DNA from: Pseudomonadota bacterium | Lineage (GTDB): Bacteria > Pseudomonadota > Alphaproteobacteria > Sphingomonadales > Sphingomonadaceae | DNA length: 64,000 bases | Reading direction: 5' to 3' | Assembly: GCA_023400405.1 (NCBI GenBank) | Contig: JAEXFD010000030.1 | Coordinates: 1-64,000, forward strand | Shown: positions 50,307 through 59,804 of the stretch, piece by piece | How the letters are laid out: every line of letters begins with the position of its first letter | How positions within the stretch are numbered: the stretch's first letter is position 1 | Translations under genes and position numbers: made by a program | The notes under the pieces: model-generated | The model's input: only the letters and a program-made list of their open reading frames with translations | Databases searched by the model: none | Told to the model about the DNA's origin: nothing

Positions 50307-51965
50307 TCAATGCTCTGCAGCGCAGCCCGCGGCGGGCGCCGGCAGCACGGGCGCGGAAGCGCCGGTGCGCCAGGTCCAGGACTGGCTGCCCTCGGCGCGG
50401 CGCCGGCACATGACCTGCTCGTGCAGCGCATACATGCCCGGCATGAACCCGGTCTCGCCACGCGGCACGTCCGCAAAGCGCATCACCGCGCCCTCCACGC
50501 CGTGCGGGCGCCAGGCGGCGTTGCCGGGCGAGACCGGCTTTCCGTTGCGCGCGAAGCTCGTCCAGTAATCGAGCATCGCCGCGGAGATGCGGTGCTCGGC
50601 TGCCGTATCGGGGATCGCCGGCCAGGCGGGCGGCGTGTTGCCGATCGTGCCGAACACGAACGGCACTTCGCTGGCGTGGAAGCCGTTCAGGCCCGCGGCG
50701 TCCGAGCTCGGATAGCTGTGGCTGAAATAATAGAGATAGCTCGGCTGCCCGATCGCCGCCTGCTTGCGCACCAGCCGCTCCGAGGGCCAGCCGAACACGG
50801 CGTCGCGCGTGCTGTCGAGGCCGTTCTGGGCGAGGTCGGCGCTCGCCGGATAGAGCTTCAGATAATCGTCGGCGAGGTCGCGATAGCGCGTCTTGATCTC
50901 CTCGACATAGGCGGCCGGGCTCGCCGGCACCGGCGGCAGCAAGTGTCGCAACGTGCGGATTTCGCCGCTGTTGAAGCCGGCGATCACCGGCACCGGCGCC
51001 TGCTCCCCCTTCTCGAACGTATCGACCAGCTGGCGAGTGAGGATCTTGCCGTCTACGGTTCCGTATGAGACGTAGCCGGTCGCCATCGATGCCTCGGCGA
51101 GGTGCCGCGCGTCCATCGCCCGAAGCGCGGCGAGATTGGGCGCACCCAGCTTGCCGGCCAGCCATTCGCCGAGTGCCTCGGCCGCGGGCTCCTCGCCGCG
51201 CTTGCTGCGCAGCTCGGGCGTGGTGAACAGATAGCCGCTCTCGACGATGCCGCGCTGGAACAAGCCGCGGGCGCGCGGCGAGGCGAGCAGATATTCGACG
51301 CTGAGCGCACCGGCGGATTCGCCGAAGATCGTGACGTTGTGCGGATCGCCGCCGAATGCCGCGATATTGTCGCGCACCCATTGCAGCGCGGCAATCTGGT
51401 CGAGCAGGCCGTAATTGCCCGAGACGTTGTCGGGCGATTCCTTGCTCAGCTCGGGATGGGCGAGATAGCCGAGCATGCCCAGGCGATAGTTGATCGAGAC
51501 GAGCACGACGCCGCGCTTGACGAACTCCCGCCCGCTATACATCTCGCCATGGCCGGACCCCCAGATCAGCGTGCCGCCGTGGATCCATACCATCACCGGC
51601 GCCTTGCGGGCCTTGGCGGGCGCAGTGACGTCGAGTGTCAGGCAATCTTCGGACATCGCGACCTTGCCGCGATCATAGGGTCCGGCGGCCATCGGCGGCT
51701 GGATGCAGGCGACGCCCTGGGTCTGGGCGGTGCGCACGCCGTTCCAGCGGGGCATCGGCGCCGGCGGCCGCCAGCGGCGCTCGCCGAGCGGCGGGACCGC
51801 ATAGGGGATGGCGCGGAAGACATTGGCGTCGCCTTCGCGCAGCCCCTTAACGGCGCCGGCGGGGGCGTCGACGACGGGAGCCTTGTCCGGAGCGGCGGCG
51901 GCACTGGCGGCGATCAGGCCGCACGCGCCGAGCGTGGCGATCATCAGGTGCGAGAAGCGGTTCAT
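50307..51965 (-). CDS. exported type B carboxylesterase
   Basis: A 552-residue carboxylesterase/lipase. A signal peptide (MNRFSHLMIATLGACGLIAASAA, cut near AAA-AP) places it in the periplasm or outside. The type B signatures are EDCLTLDV, VWIHGG and the nucleophile elbow FGESAGALS, with the acid and base residues in the usual late positions (GFNSGE, FHASEVPF). Cysteines at CIQ...EDC form the family's first disulfide. ATG 51965 overlaps the MFS stop as TGATG. It would release an acid and an alcohol from an imported or external ester. Last gene of the six-gene locus. Confidence 0.92.
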   Translation of the reverse strand: MNRFSHLMIATLGACGLIAASAAAAPDKAPVVDAPAGAVKGLREGDANVFRAIPYAVPPLGERRWRPPAPMPRWNGVRTAQTQGVACIQPPMAAGPYDRGKVAMSEDCLTLDVTAPAKARKAPVMVWIHGGTLIWGSGHGEMYSGREFVKRGVVLVSINYRLGMLGYLAHPELSKESPDNVSGNYGLLDQIAALQWVRDNIAAFGGDPHNVTIFGESAGALSVEYLLASPRARGLFQRGIVESGYLFTTPELRSKRGEEPAAEALGEWLAGKLGAPNLAALRAMDARHLAEASMATGYVSYGTVDGKILTRQLVDTFEKGEQAPVPVIAGFNSGEIRTLRHLLPPVPASPAAYVEEIKTRYRDLADDYLKLYPASADLAQNGLDSTRDAVFGWPSERLVRKQAAIGQPSYLYYFSHSYPSSDAAGLNGFHASEVPFVFGTIGNTPPAWPAIPDTAAEHRISAAMLDYWTSFARNGKPVSPGNAAWRPHGVEGAVMRFADVPRGETGFMPGMYALHEQVMCRRRAEGSQSWTWRTGASAPVLPAPAAGCAAEH

Positions 51966-53263
51966 CACAGCTTTCCTTCTTGGCGGCGGATGAGGCGCGC
52001 GAGGATCAGGAACAGGCCGGCGCCGATCAGGTACATCGGCGCGAGCGCATAATAGGCGGCCTGCAGCGCATGGGCGCCATAATCGGGGCGGAGCCAGTCG
52101 CTCATCCGCCCGACATAGGTCGGCCCCAGGCCCAGCCCGATGAAGTTCATCACCAGCAGCAGCAGCGCCCCGGAGATCACCCGGCGCTCGGCCGGCACTT
52201 CGCTCTGGACGAAGGTAACCGTCGCCGAGAGGAAGAAGGAATTGAGGAACATGGGCACGAGCAGGAAGGCGAGCGCCAGCGGCCAGCTCGGCGCCCAGGC
52301 GAAGCCGAGGAAGAAGGGCAAGGCGAGCACCAGCGACACCGCCGGCACGGTGGCATAGGCCGCCTTGCTGCGGGCGGCGAAGCGATCGACGATCCGGCCC
52401 GAGGCATAGATGCCGCCGCCCATGCCGATCGCCACGACCAGCGCGTACCAGATCGCGACGTCGCCCAGCGTCATGCCCTTTTCGCGCATCAGGAAGAGCG
52501 TCGTGAAGTTGAGCAGGCCATAGGTGATAAAATTGCCCGCGCCGCTCGCCAGCGAGGCCATCAGCAGCAGCGGGTTGCGGAAGAACTGGGCGATCGTCGC
52601 GCCGAAGCCGGCGGGGCTCGCCGCGACCCGCATTGCCTTGGTGGCGCCATCGGACTGGCCGCGGGCAGGCTCGCGCACGATCCAATAGACCGCGAGCGCG
52701 GTGACCACGCCGATCGCACCGATCACATAGAAAGGAATGCGCCAGCTGAATGCCGAGGCGAGGGAGGCGCCGAACGCGACGCCCAGCGCCGAGCCGAGCG
52801 GCGGACCCAGGTTGAAGATCGCCATCGCCGTCGTCCGCTTCTCGCGCGGGAAGGAATCGGAGATGATCGCATAGGAAGGCGGAACGCCCCCCGCCTCGCC
52901 CACCCCGACCATCATCCGCGCGACGACGAGCTGGCCATAGCTGCCGACCATGCCGCAGGCGGCGGTGGCGCCGCTCCATAGCGCACAGGCAGCGGAGAGC
53001 ACCCTCACCCGGCTGGTGCGATCGGCGAGCCAGCCGATCGGGATCGCGATGAAGCAATAGAAGAGCGCGAAATAGAAGCCGGTGAGCAGCCCGAGCTGGC
53101 CGTCGCTGATCTTCAGGCTGTCCTGGATCGGCTTGGCGAGGATCGAGACGAGCTGGCGATCGAGGAAGTTGAGGACATAGACGAAGCACAGCATCGCCAG
53201 CGTGACGCGCGCGCCGGCGCTGGGCGGGGGGGCGACCCCTTGGTTTGCCGACTGGCTGTTCAC
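51965..53263 (-). CDS. MFS transporter (spinster-like group)
   Basis: A 432-residue 12-helix carrier. The first helix is LAMLCFVYVLNFLDRQLVSIL; loop 2-3 GWLADRTSRVRVLS is the MFS A motif, and LVVARMMVGVGEAGGVPPSYAIISDSFP marks the group containing spinster-like carriers. Start is GTG 53263 with GGAGAGG upstream (MNSQSANQG); the longer frame upstream is not homologous. Coupled to the esterase and 28 bp after the dehydrogenase gene, it probably imports the ester-derived acid. The exact substrate cannot be read. Confidence 0.9.
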   Translation of the reverse strand: MNSQSANQGVAPPPSAGARVTLAMLCFVYVLNFLDRQLVSILAKPIQDSLKISDGQLGLLTGFYFALFYCFIAIPIGWLADRTSRVRVLSAACALWSGATAACGMVGSYGQLVVARMMVGVGEAGGVPPSYAIISDSFPREKRTTAMAIFNLGPPLGSALGVAFGASLASAFSWRIPFYVIGAIGVVTALAVYWIVREPARGQSDGATKAMRVAASPAGFGATIAQFFRNPLLLMASLASGAGNFITYGLLNFTTLFLMREKGMTLGDVAIWYALVVAIGMGGGIYASGRIVDRFAARSKAAYATVPAVSLVLALPFFLGFAWAPSWPLALAFLLVPMFLNSFFLSATVTFVQSEVPAERRVISGALLLLVMNFIGLGLGPTYVGRMSDWLRPDYGAHALQAAYYALAPMYLIGAGLFLILARLIRRQEGKL

Positions 53264-53291
53264 GCTACACCTCTCCAACTCTTTTTCTGGT

Positions 53292-54137
53292 TCAGACCTT
53301 TGCCAGCCAGCCCGGCTTGCCGCGGCCGCCGCCATAGCCCGCGGCGACGCGCTGCTTGAGCAGCGGCGGCGGACGGAAGCGCTCGCCATAGGCGTCCTGC
53401 AGGATTTCCTGGACCTGCACGCACAGGCTGGAAGTCACATTATCCATCAGCGCGAACGGGCCGATCGGATGGCCGAGGCCCAGCCGGCAGGCGGTATCGA
53501 GATCGGCCGGCGTGGCGACTCCTTCCTCGACCAGCCGCACCGCCTCGATCAGCATCGCGTGCAGCATCCGATTGACCGCGAAGCCGGCGACGTCCTTGAC
53601 CGTGATCGGCGTCTTTCCGGTGCTCTCGATCAGCGCGCTGGCCCAGGCGACCGTCTCGGGCGCGGTATCGAAGGCGGGGATCACTTCGACGAGCGGCATC
53701 CGCGAGACCGGCGAGAAATAATGCGTGCCGAGGAAGTGGGCGCGACGCTCTGGGGGCAGCGCTGCGCTCAGCGTCGAGATCGGCAGGGTCGAGGTGTTCG
53801 AGGCGAGGATGCAGCCCGGCGCGCAGATCCGATCGAGCGCGGCGAGCACCTCGCGCTTCACCTCGAGCGATTCGAACACCGCTTCGGTGACCATGTCGCG
53901 ATCGGCAAAGGCCTCCAGGTCCGGTGCGGGGCGGATGCGGCCGAGCGCTTCGGTCCGCTGGTCCTCGGTGTAGAGCCCGCGCGCGATGCCGCGATCGATC
54001 AGCGTGCCGAGCCGGACCAGCGCCGCTTCGATCGCCGCCGCACTGCGATCGTTGAGCAGCACGTCCGATCCGGCGAGCGCGAAGACGAGCGCGATCTCGG
54101 CCCCCATCAGGCCAGCGCCGACCACCCCGATCTTCAT
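53292..54137 (-). CDS. 3-hydroxyacyl-CoA dehydrogenase
   Basis: A 281-residue NAD-dependent dehydrogenase of the short, single-function type (HBD/PaaH-like). The NAD motif is GVVGAGLMGAEIALVF, the catalytic His is in GTHYFSPVSRMPLVEVI and the dimer domain carries DVAGFAVNRMLHAMLIEAVRLVEEG. It would oxidise 3-hydroxyacyl-CoA to 3-oxoacyl-CoA. ATG 54137 starts one base after the ligase stop, so the two steps, activation and oxidation, are co-expressed. No hydratase or thiolase is present; the substrate may already be hydroxylated. Confidence 0.93.
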   Translation of the reverse strand: MKIGVVGAGLMGAEIALVFALAGSDVLLNDRSAAAIEAALVRLGTLIDRGIARGLYTEDQRTEALGRIRPAPDLEAFADRDMVTEAVFESLEVKREVLAALDRICAPGCILASNTSTLPISTLSAALPPERRAHFLGTHYFSPVSRMPLVEVIPAFDTAPETVAWASALIESTGKTPITVKDVAGFAVNRMLHAMLIEAVRLVEEGVATPADLDTACRLGLGHPIGPFALMDNVTSSLCVQVQEILQDAYGERFRPPPLLKQRVAAGYGGGRGKPGWLAKV

Positions 54138-54138
54138 C

Positions 54139-55746
54139 TCAGCGGCGACCGGCGACATAGCGCTCGAGCTCCCCATTCTCGTAATCGGCGCGCAGCCGCA
54201 CCTTGTCGATCTTGCCGGTCGCGGCGAGCGGCATGCGCGGCAGCTCGACCACCTCATCGGGCAGCCACCAATCGGCGACCCGGCCGCGCAGGGCCTCGAT
54301 CATCGCGCGTGCGCTGCCCGGCTCGCTTTGCCGCATCTCGACCACGAGCACCGGCCGCTCGCCCCATTTGGGATGGGCTTTGCCGATCACCGCGACCTGG
54401 CCGACGCGCGGATCGCGGCCGATGATCGCTTCCATCTCCGCGGGATTGATCCATTCGCCGCCGGACTTGATCAAGTCCTTCGAACGGCCGCAGATCGTCA
54501 GGTTGCCGTCCGCATCGATCGTCGCGAGATCGCCGGTGTCGAAATAGCCCTCCGCATCGAGCGCGCTCGCCTCTGCCTTGAAATAGCGGTCGATCACCGA
54601 ATGGCCCTTGACCTTGAGGTGCCCGATCACGCCGCGCTGCTCGGCCAGGGTGGCACCCTCGGCATCGGTGAGCTTGAGGTCGACGCCGATCGGCGGGCGG
54701 CCCGAGGAGCGTTCGGCGGCGGGCGGAAATTCGATCGGATCGGCCGTGCCGAGCGGCGACATCTCGGTCATTCCCCAGGTCGTCTGCACGCGCACGCCAA
54801 GCCGCTCTTCCATGCGACGGATCAGGGCATCGGGGCATTTCGATCCGCCGATGATCACGCGCTCCAGGCTCGGCACGTCACCGCCGGTCGCGTCGAGATG
54901 GTCGAGCAGCGCGATCCACACGGTCTGCACCCCGCCGGCGATGGTGACCTGCTCGCTGTTGATCAGCGCCGCCAGGCTCGCCCCGTCGAGATCGCGCCCC
55001 GGCAGCACCAGCCGCGCGCCGACCGCCGGCGCCGAAAAGGGCAGTCCCCAGGCATTGGCGTGGAACATCGGGATGGCGACGAGGATCGTGTCGCGCGCCG
55101 AGAGGCAATAGGCGTCCGGCTGGATCGACATCATCGTATGCAGGTAATTGGAGCGGTGCGTGAACACGACGCCCTTGGGCTTGCCAGTGGTGCCCGAGGT
55201 GAAGCACAGCCCCGCCGGGCTCGTCTCGTCGAACTGGCCCCATTCGACCGGCCCGCCATGCGCCGCGACGAAGGCATCGATCGCCTCGATCGGCACCGCC
55301 AGCCCGCTCGCGGCCGAGGCATCGACGGGCCCGTCGAGCACCAGGACACGCTCGATCGTCGGGCATAGCGGCAGCAATTCGCCCAGCGTGCCGACCAGAT
55401 TGGCCGCCACCGCCAGCACCCGGTCCTCGGCATCGTTGATCATCGCCGAAAGGTGCGCCGCGGTGAGCCGGGGATTGAGCGTGTGGCACACCAGCCCGGC
55501 GTTCATCGTGCCGTGATAGACTTCGAGATGATGCTGAGTGTTCCAGGCAAGCGTCCCGACCCGATCGCCCACTTGCAGCCCGACCGACAGCAGCGCGCCC
55601 GACAGGCGATTGCTGCGCGCGCGCAGCTCCGCATAGCCGACGCGTCCGATGACGGCGCCGCGCGCGGCGGTCGCGATCGTGGCGGCGGGGTGCCACTTCG
55701 CGGCATGGTCGACGAACTTGTCCAGGGTCAGCGAGAAGTCTTGCAT
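54139..55746 (-). CDS. medium/long-chain acyl-CoA synthetase
   Basis: A 535-residue ANL-family ligase. Motifs: LCFTSGTTGKPKGVVFTHRS, the A5 motif TTWGMTEMSPLGT, the hinge TICGRSKDLIKSGGEWINPAEME and the C-terminal AATGKIDK lysine. The Trp after Thr-Thr in A5 and MFHANAWGLPF are typical of medium-chain or long-chain fatty acyl-CoA synthetases (FadD3/AlkK-like). It activates the acid for oxidation. ATG 55746; the open frame upstream, through the TonB gene in another phase, is not coding. A strong hairpin lies between the receptor stop and this start. Confidence 0.92.
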   Translation of the reverse strand: MQDFSLTLDKFVDHAAKWHPAATIATAARGAVIGRVGYAELRARSNRLSGALLSVGLQVGDRVGTLAWNTQHHLEVYHGTMNAGLVCHTLNPRLTAAHLSAMINDAEDRVLAVAANLVGTLGELLPLCPTIERVLVLDGPVDASAASGLAVPIEAIDAFVAAHGGPVEWGQFDETSPAGLCFTSGTTGKPKGVVFTHRSNYLHTMMSIQPDAYCLSARDTILVAIPMFHANAWGLPFSAPAVGARLVLPGRDLDGASLAALINSEQVTIAGGVQTVWIALLDHLDATGGDVPSLERVIIGGSKCPDALIRRMEERLGVRVQTTWGMTEMSPLGTADPIEFPPAAERSSGRPPIGVDLKLTDAEGATLAEQRGVIGHLKVKGHSVIDRYFKAEASALDAEGYFDTGDLATIDADGNLTICGRSKDLIKSGGEWINPAEMEAIIGRDPRVGQVAVIGKAHPKWGERPVLVVEMRQSEPGSARAMIEALRGRVADWWLPDEVVELPRMPLAATGKIDKVRLRADYENGELERYVAGRR

Positions 55747-55778
55747 GTTCGAACGCTTACTCGGGTGAGATGCCCCAA

Positions 55779-55805
55779 GCCGCGGCGGTTGCCCGCCGCC
55801 GCGGC
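55779..55805 (-). other. intercistronic GC hairpin after TonB receptor
   Basis: A perfect 10-bp stem, GCCGCGGCGG (55779-55788) against CCGCCGCGGC (55796-55805), with a 7-base loop. It starts 12 bases after the receptor stop and ends 32 bases before the ligase ATG. There is no U-tract, so it more likely stabilises the receptor mRNA end or slows transcription than terminates it. Confidence 0.6.
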
Positions 55806-55817
55806 CGGTGCCGGTTT

Positions 55818-58523
55818 TCAGAAGTTCTTGCGCAGGCCGACCGCGACATAGCGGCCGAGATTGTAGCTGCCGCCGATCCCGTCGGTGCCCGGGAAGAAGG
55901 GCGGCCGCTGATCGAGCAGGTCGTTCAATTGCAGCGACAGCTCGGTGCCCTTGGCGACGCCGATGTCCGGCAGCTTGACCGAGAAGCGCAGATCGACCGT
56001 GGTGTAGGAGCCCGCGCTGTACTGTGCCGTGCCGGTCGGCGTCGCATAGAGGCTGGTGATGCCATGCCGGTAATTGACGAAGCCGACTCCGGTCACCGGG
56101 CCGACCTGCGCGCCGAGCGTCGCCCGTGCCGTCGCCTTGGGCACGCCGAGATCGAGCTGGTTCGACGTCGCCGAGGTGGGCGAAAGCCGGGTGTCGTATT
56201 TGAGGATATAGTTGCCGGCGAGCCCGGCGAAGACCGAGCCGAAGCCGGTGGTCTTGCGATAGCCGATGTCGAAATCGAGCCCGTTGGTATCGCGCACGCC
56301 GAAATTGCCCTGGCGGAAATCGAGCAGGTTGCCGATCGCCGGCAACGCGCCCGCGGCGAAGTTCACCGGCACGGCGATGGCGAGCAGGCTCGAAAGCTGC
56401 GACGCGCTGGGATTGCGGAACACGACCGAGGCGAAGGTGGGATCGGTGAAGGCGATGCTGCCGCCCGGCGTGCCGATCACATCGGTATAGTGGATGTTGT
56501 AGAAGGTCACGCTCGCCCGGAAGTTCGGCAGGAAACTGGGCGTGAAGTCGGCGCCGACCGACCAGGTCTTGGCCTTTTCGGGCTGGAGGCCGCGATTGCC
56601 GCCATAGAGCACCACCGTATCGACCTGCGCGGCGCCGCGCGTGGGATCGCGCAGCACGCTGCCGGCGATCGCGGCGGCGTTGAAATAATAGGCGCCGACG
56701 GTCGCGCCGACGTCGCGCAGGCCCGGCGCGCGAAACGAGGTGCCATAGGTGCCGCGGAGCATCACCCCCTGCGCGAGCACCCAGTTGAGCCCGACCTTCG
56801 GATTGGTGGTGGCGCCGAAATCGCTGTAATCGTCGTGCCGCACCGATAGCGACAGCGCGAGGTTGCGCATCAGCGGGCCTTCGTTGCCCGGCCCGAAGAT
56901 CGGTACGAACAGCTCGCCATAGACCGACTTGATGTTGCGATCGAGGCTCTCGGGCACCGGGCTGCCGCCATAGATGCCGCGCTGGCGGAAGGCTTCGCCG
57001 CGATATTCGGCGCCCACCGCGATCTTGAGCTGGCCGCCCGGCATGTCGAGCAGCGGCCCATCGATCTTGGCGGCGCCGAGATAGGTGCGCTGGTGGATCA
57101 CCAGGTCGCCGGCATAATCGAGGATCTTGGCCACCGTCGCCGGCGCGGTGCCGGTGCCGAACGGATCGAGCGCCGTCGCCGGATTGCTCGACGAGGCCGC
57201 GGCATCGAGCGCGGCGGGGTTGATCGCGGGGAGATAAGCGTCGTTGCGCGCCCAGTCGGCGGTGCCATAGACGCTGAGCTTCAGGTCGCCGACCAGCTTG
57301 GCGTCGATCCCGGCCGAGGAATTGCCGGCGCGCACGCGGAAGCGATTGTCGATATGGTCCGCGCCATAGAGATTGTCGGTGCGGAACTGGACGAACTCGA
57401 TGTTCGCGCCGCTGCCCGGCGGCGCGCGAAAGAACGGGTTCGTCGAGAAGCCGGGGATATTGTAGAGGATCACTCCGCCCGAGGCGCCGGCGCCGGCCGG
57501 CGGCGGCGCCTGCACCGTGTCCTTGCGGTCCGAATAGAGGATCTCGCCCCACAGGGTCACCCGGTCGCTCAGGTCCTGGTGTGCGGTCAGATAGCCGCTG
57601 TGCAGCCGCGATTCCGGAACGATGTCGGCCACCGCGCCGGCATCGCACCGGTTGCGCGTGTTCGGGGCGAGGTTGGGCGCGGCATAATAGATCGCATAGG
57701 CGGTGGTGTTCACGGCGACATTGGCTGCCGGGCAGACGGTGCTGCGTGAATCGACGCCGCCATAGGGGGTGAAATCGGTGACGCGGAAATCGCGGTCGCC
57801 GCCGCGAATGTTGCTGTTCTCGGCATATTGATAGGCGGCGACGATCGATCCGCTGCCCCAATCCTTGCCGAACAGGCCGCTGGCCGTGAAGGTGTGGTAA
57901 TTATCGGCCATGCCGTAGCGCACCGAAGTCTCGAGCCCCGAGGCACGCTTGCGGGTGATGAAGTTGATCACGCCCGCCACCGCATCCGATCCGTAGATCG
58001 CCGAGGCGCCGTCGGCGACGATCTCGATCCGCTCGATCGCCAGGTCGGGGATGAACGGGAAGTCCGGATTGGTCTCCTTGGTGCTCGAGGCGACGAGGCG
58101 GTGGCCGTTCATCAGCGGCAGCGTCGCCGTCGCCGGCAGGCTGCGCAGGCCCGGCGCGAACGACCCGGCGCCGCCGCCGCTCGCCTGCGCCGCGGTGTTG
58201 AAGCTGTTGAGCTGCGGCACGGTGGCGAGCAGCCCCGCCGTGGTGCTCGCGCCGACCGTCGCGATGTCCTGCCGCGTCACGCTGATCAGGTTCGATCCGG
58301 TCGGCGGCACGCCGCGGATGCTCGAGCCGGTGACGACGATTTCATCATTGGCGGCGTCGTCCGCGCTTTGCGACTGCGGCACGGGCGTGTCCGCGGCGAC
58401 CGGCGCGTCCTGCGTCGCGGCGGGGGTATCCTGCGCCGAGGCCGGCGCGGCGGCGCACAGAGTGACGACGAGTGCGGACGCGCCCGACAGGGCGATCCGC
58501 CTGAGATTCCGAGTCCCGATCAT
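55818..58523 (-). CDS. TonB-dependent outer membrane receptor of ester/acyl locus
   Basis: A 901-residue receptor. The signal peptide ends AAPASAQD; the TonB-box region is NDEIVVTGSSIRG, and the plug holds NSFNTAAQASGGG and LPLMNGHRLVASSTKETNPDFPFIPDLAIERIEIVADGASAIYGSDAVAGVINF. The barrel ends VGLRKNF with terminal Phe. The lengthy IVADGASAIYGSDAVAGVINF plug is typical of sphingomonad receptors for hydrophobic or aromatic organics. ATG 58523 has GGGAGG upstream. First structural gene of a co-directional locus that continues with an acyl-CoA synthetase, and 106 bp after the AraC gene. Confidence 0.94.
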   Translation of the reverse strand: MIGTRNLRRIALSGASALVVTLCAAAPASAQDTPAATQDAPVAADTPVPQSQSADDAANDEIVVTGSSIRGVPPTGSNLISVTRQDIATVGASTTAGLLATVPQLNSFNTAAQASGGGAGSFAPGLRSLPATATLPLMNGHRLVASSTKETNPDFPFIPDLAIERIEIVADGASAIYGSDAVAGVINFITRKRASGLETSVRYGMADNYHTFTASGLFGKDWGSGSIVAAYQYAENSNIRGGDRDFRVTDFTPYGGVDSRSTVCPAANVAVNTTAYAIYYAAPNLAPNTRNRCDAGAVADIVPESRLHSGYLTAHQDLSDRVTLWGEILYSDRKDTVQAPPPAGAGASGGVILYNIPGFSTNPFFRAPPGSGANIEFVQFRTDNLYGADHIDNRFRVRAGNSSAGIDAKLVGDLKLSVYGTADWARNDAYLPAINPAALDAAASSSNPATALDPFGTGTAPATVAKILDYAGDLVIHQRTYLGAAKIDGPLLDMPGGQLKIAVGAEYRGEAFRQRGIYGGSPVPESLDRNIKSVYGELFVPIFGPGNEGPLMRNLALSLSVRHDDYSDFGATTNPKVGLNWVLAQGVMLRGTYGTSFRAPGLRDVGATVGAYYFNAAAIAGSVLRDPTRGAAQVDTVVLYGGNRGLQPEKAKTWSVGADFTPSFLPNFRASVTFYNIHYTDVIGTPGGSIAFTDPTFASVVFRNPSASQLSSLLAIAVPVNFAAGALPAIGNLLDFRQGNFGVRDTNGLDFDIGYRKTTGFGSVFAGLAGNYILKYDTRLSPTSATSNQLDLGVPKATARATLGAQVGPVTGVGFVNYRHGITSLYATPTGTAQYSAGSYTTVDLRFSVKLPDIGVAKGTELSLQLNDLLDQRPPFFPGTDGIGGSYNLGRYVAVGLRKNF

Positions 58524-58629
58524 GCAATCCTCCCACTCTTTTTTGTTGGGCGGATCGTCGCGCGGCGCCGAGCCGCTGGCGATGACGGGTTTGACGAACA
58601 GATTTAGCGCAAGTGACCAGCCGAAGCGG

Positions 58630-59739
58630 TCACATTGCCGTGCGTTCGCTCAGCAGCATCGAGGCGGCGGCGACGCGCGCATTGTCGGGCTTGTAGCGCG
58701 CGCGATATTGCGACGGGGTCATCCCGGCCCATTCGGTGAAGTTGCGGGTGAAGCTGCCCGGCTCGCTGAAGCCGATGCGATAGCCGACTTCGGTGATCGG
58801 CAGGTCGGTCACCAGCAGATAGGCGGAGGCGAGCTCGCCGCGCAGCCGCGTGCGGATCTGCTGGAAGCTCTCCCCTTCATGGGCAAGGTCGCGGCGCAGC
58901 CGACGCGGGCGGCTGCGCAGCCGCTCGGCGACCATCTCGATCGGGGCGGACCAGTTCCGCGAGCGCTGGAGATCGACCAGCACATGCTCGGTGCGCGACC
59001 GCCAGCTGCTGCTCCCGGCCGGCGTATCGAACCAGTCGGGGTTGCCGGCATTATAGGCCTGGAACTCGGGCAGCGTCCCGTGGACCAGCCGAGCCCCCAG
59101 ATCGGCGCGGCTATAGAAGAGCGCATCGAACGGCGCTTCGTAGCGCACCGGGCAGCCGAACACCGCGAATCGATCGAAGCCATTGGCCTGCACCGGCCGC
59201 GCGCCCTGCACCTGGACGCCGCGCAATCGCAGCGGCCGGCCGATCAGCCAGCTGAACAGCTGGAAGATCCAGATGAAGCGGAACCACACGAAAATGTCGC
59301 GATCGACGCCCTCGATCGTGTGATAGACGCAGACATGCTTCACGCCCCAGCGATCCTCGATCAGCTGCGGCCCGATGTCCTCGGAAAGCGCCTGGGTGAA
59401 GCGGATGCTCACCCGGATCGATTCCCCGAACGTCTCGCAATGGAGATAGGCCAGCGTGCGCTCAAGATCGAGCGCGAGCCGGCATCGCTCGGCCATGAAG
59501 CCGATAAAGGCGTCGTCGAGCGTCAGCTGGATCTGGCGGATCAGCCGGAACAGCGCACGCCCGTCGATCGCGGCCGCGGCATCGCCATGGACCGCGGGGT
59601 CGATCCGCGCCGCGCGGAGGATCGCCAGCGGATCATGTCCCTTGAGGGCCGCGCCGCGCAGCAGGCGCTCCACGGCGACACCGTCCAGACCCGGCCGCGT
59701 CTCGGTCCTGGCGGTGTTTTCGGAGGGAATGTCGGTCAT
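58630..59739 (-). CDS. AraC family regulator with arabinose-binding-like N-terminal domain
   Basis: A 369-residue regulator. Residues 20-220 form the N-terminal domain found in OruR/ArgR-type AraC proteins (LLRGAALKGHDPLAILRAARIDPAVHGD and ALFRLIRQIQLTLDDAFIGFM). Residues 275-360 are the double HTH, with RRLRRDLAHEGESFQQIRTRLR and ITEVGYRIGFSEPGSFTRNFTEWAGMTPSQYRARY. The ATG at 59739 has AAGGGG upstream; a GTG at 59760 is less good. Position directly upstream of the TonB receptor, same strand, suggests that it controls the six-gene locus in response to the ester or its acid. Confidence 0.92.
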   Translation of the reverse strand: MTDIPSENTARTETRPGLDGVAVERLLRGAALKGHDPLAILRAARIDPAVHGDAAAAIDGRALFRLIRQIQLTLDDAFIGFMAERCRLALDLERTLAYLHCETFGESIRVSIRFTQALSEDIGPQLIEDRWGVKHVCVYHTIEGVDRDIFVWFRFIWIFQLFSWLIGRPLRLRGVQVQGARPVQANGFDRFAVFGCPVRYEAPFDALFYSRADLGARLVHGTLPEFQAYNAGNPDWFDTPAGSSSWRSRTEHVLVDLQRSRNWSAPIEMVAERLRSRPRRLRRDLAHEGESFQQIRTRLRGELASAYLLVTDLPITEVGYRIGFSEPGSFTRNFTEWAGMTPSQYRARYKPDNARVAAASMLLSERTAM

Positions 59740-59804
59740 GTCGCCCCTTGGGTTTTTCACGATCCCGCGCCCGGTGCCAGCGCAAAGTGCGGACGCCCCC
59801 TCCC

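Noticed and set aside
55747..57861. Long upstream extension of the acyl-CoA synthetase frame through the TonB receptor gene
   Set aside because: The extension is Arg-rich noise in another phase of the receptor gene; ligase homology starts at ATG 55746.
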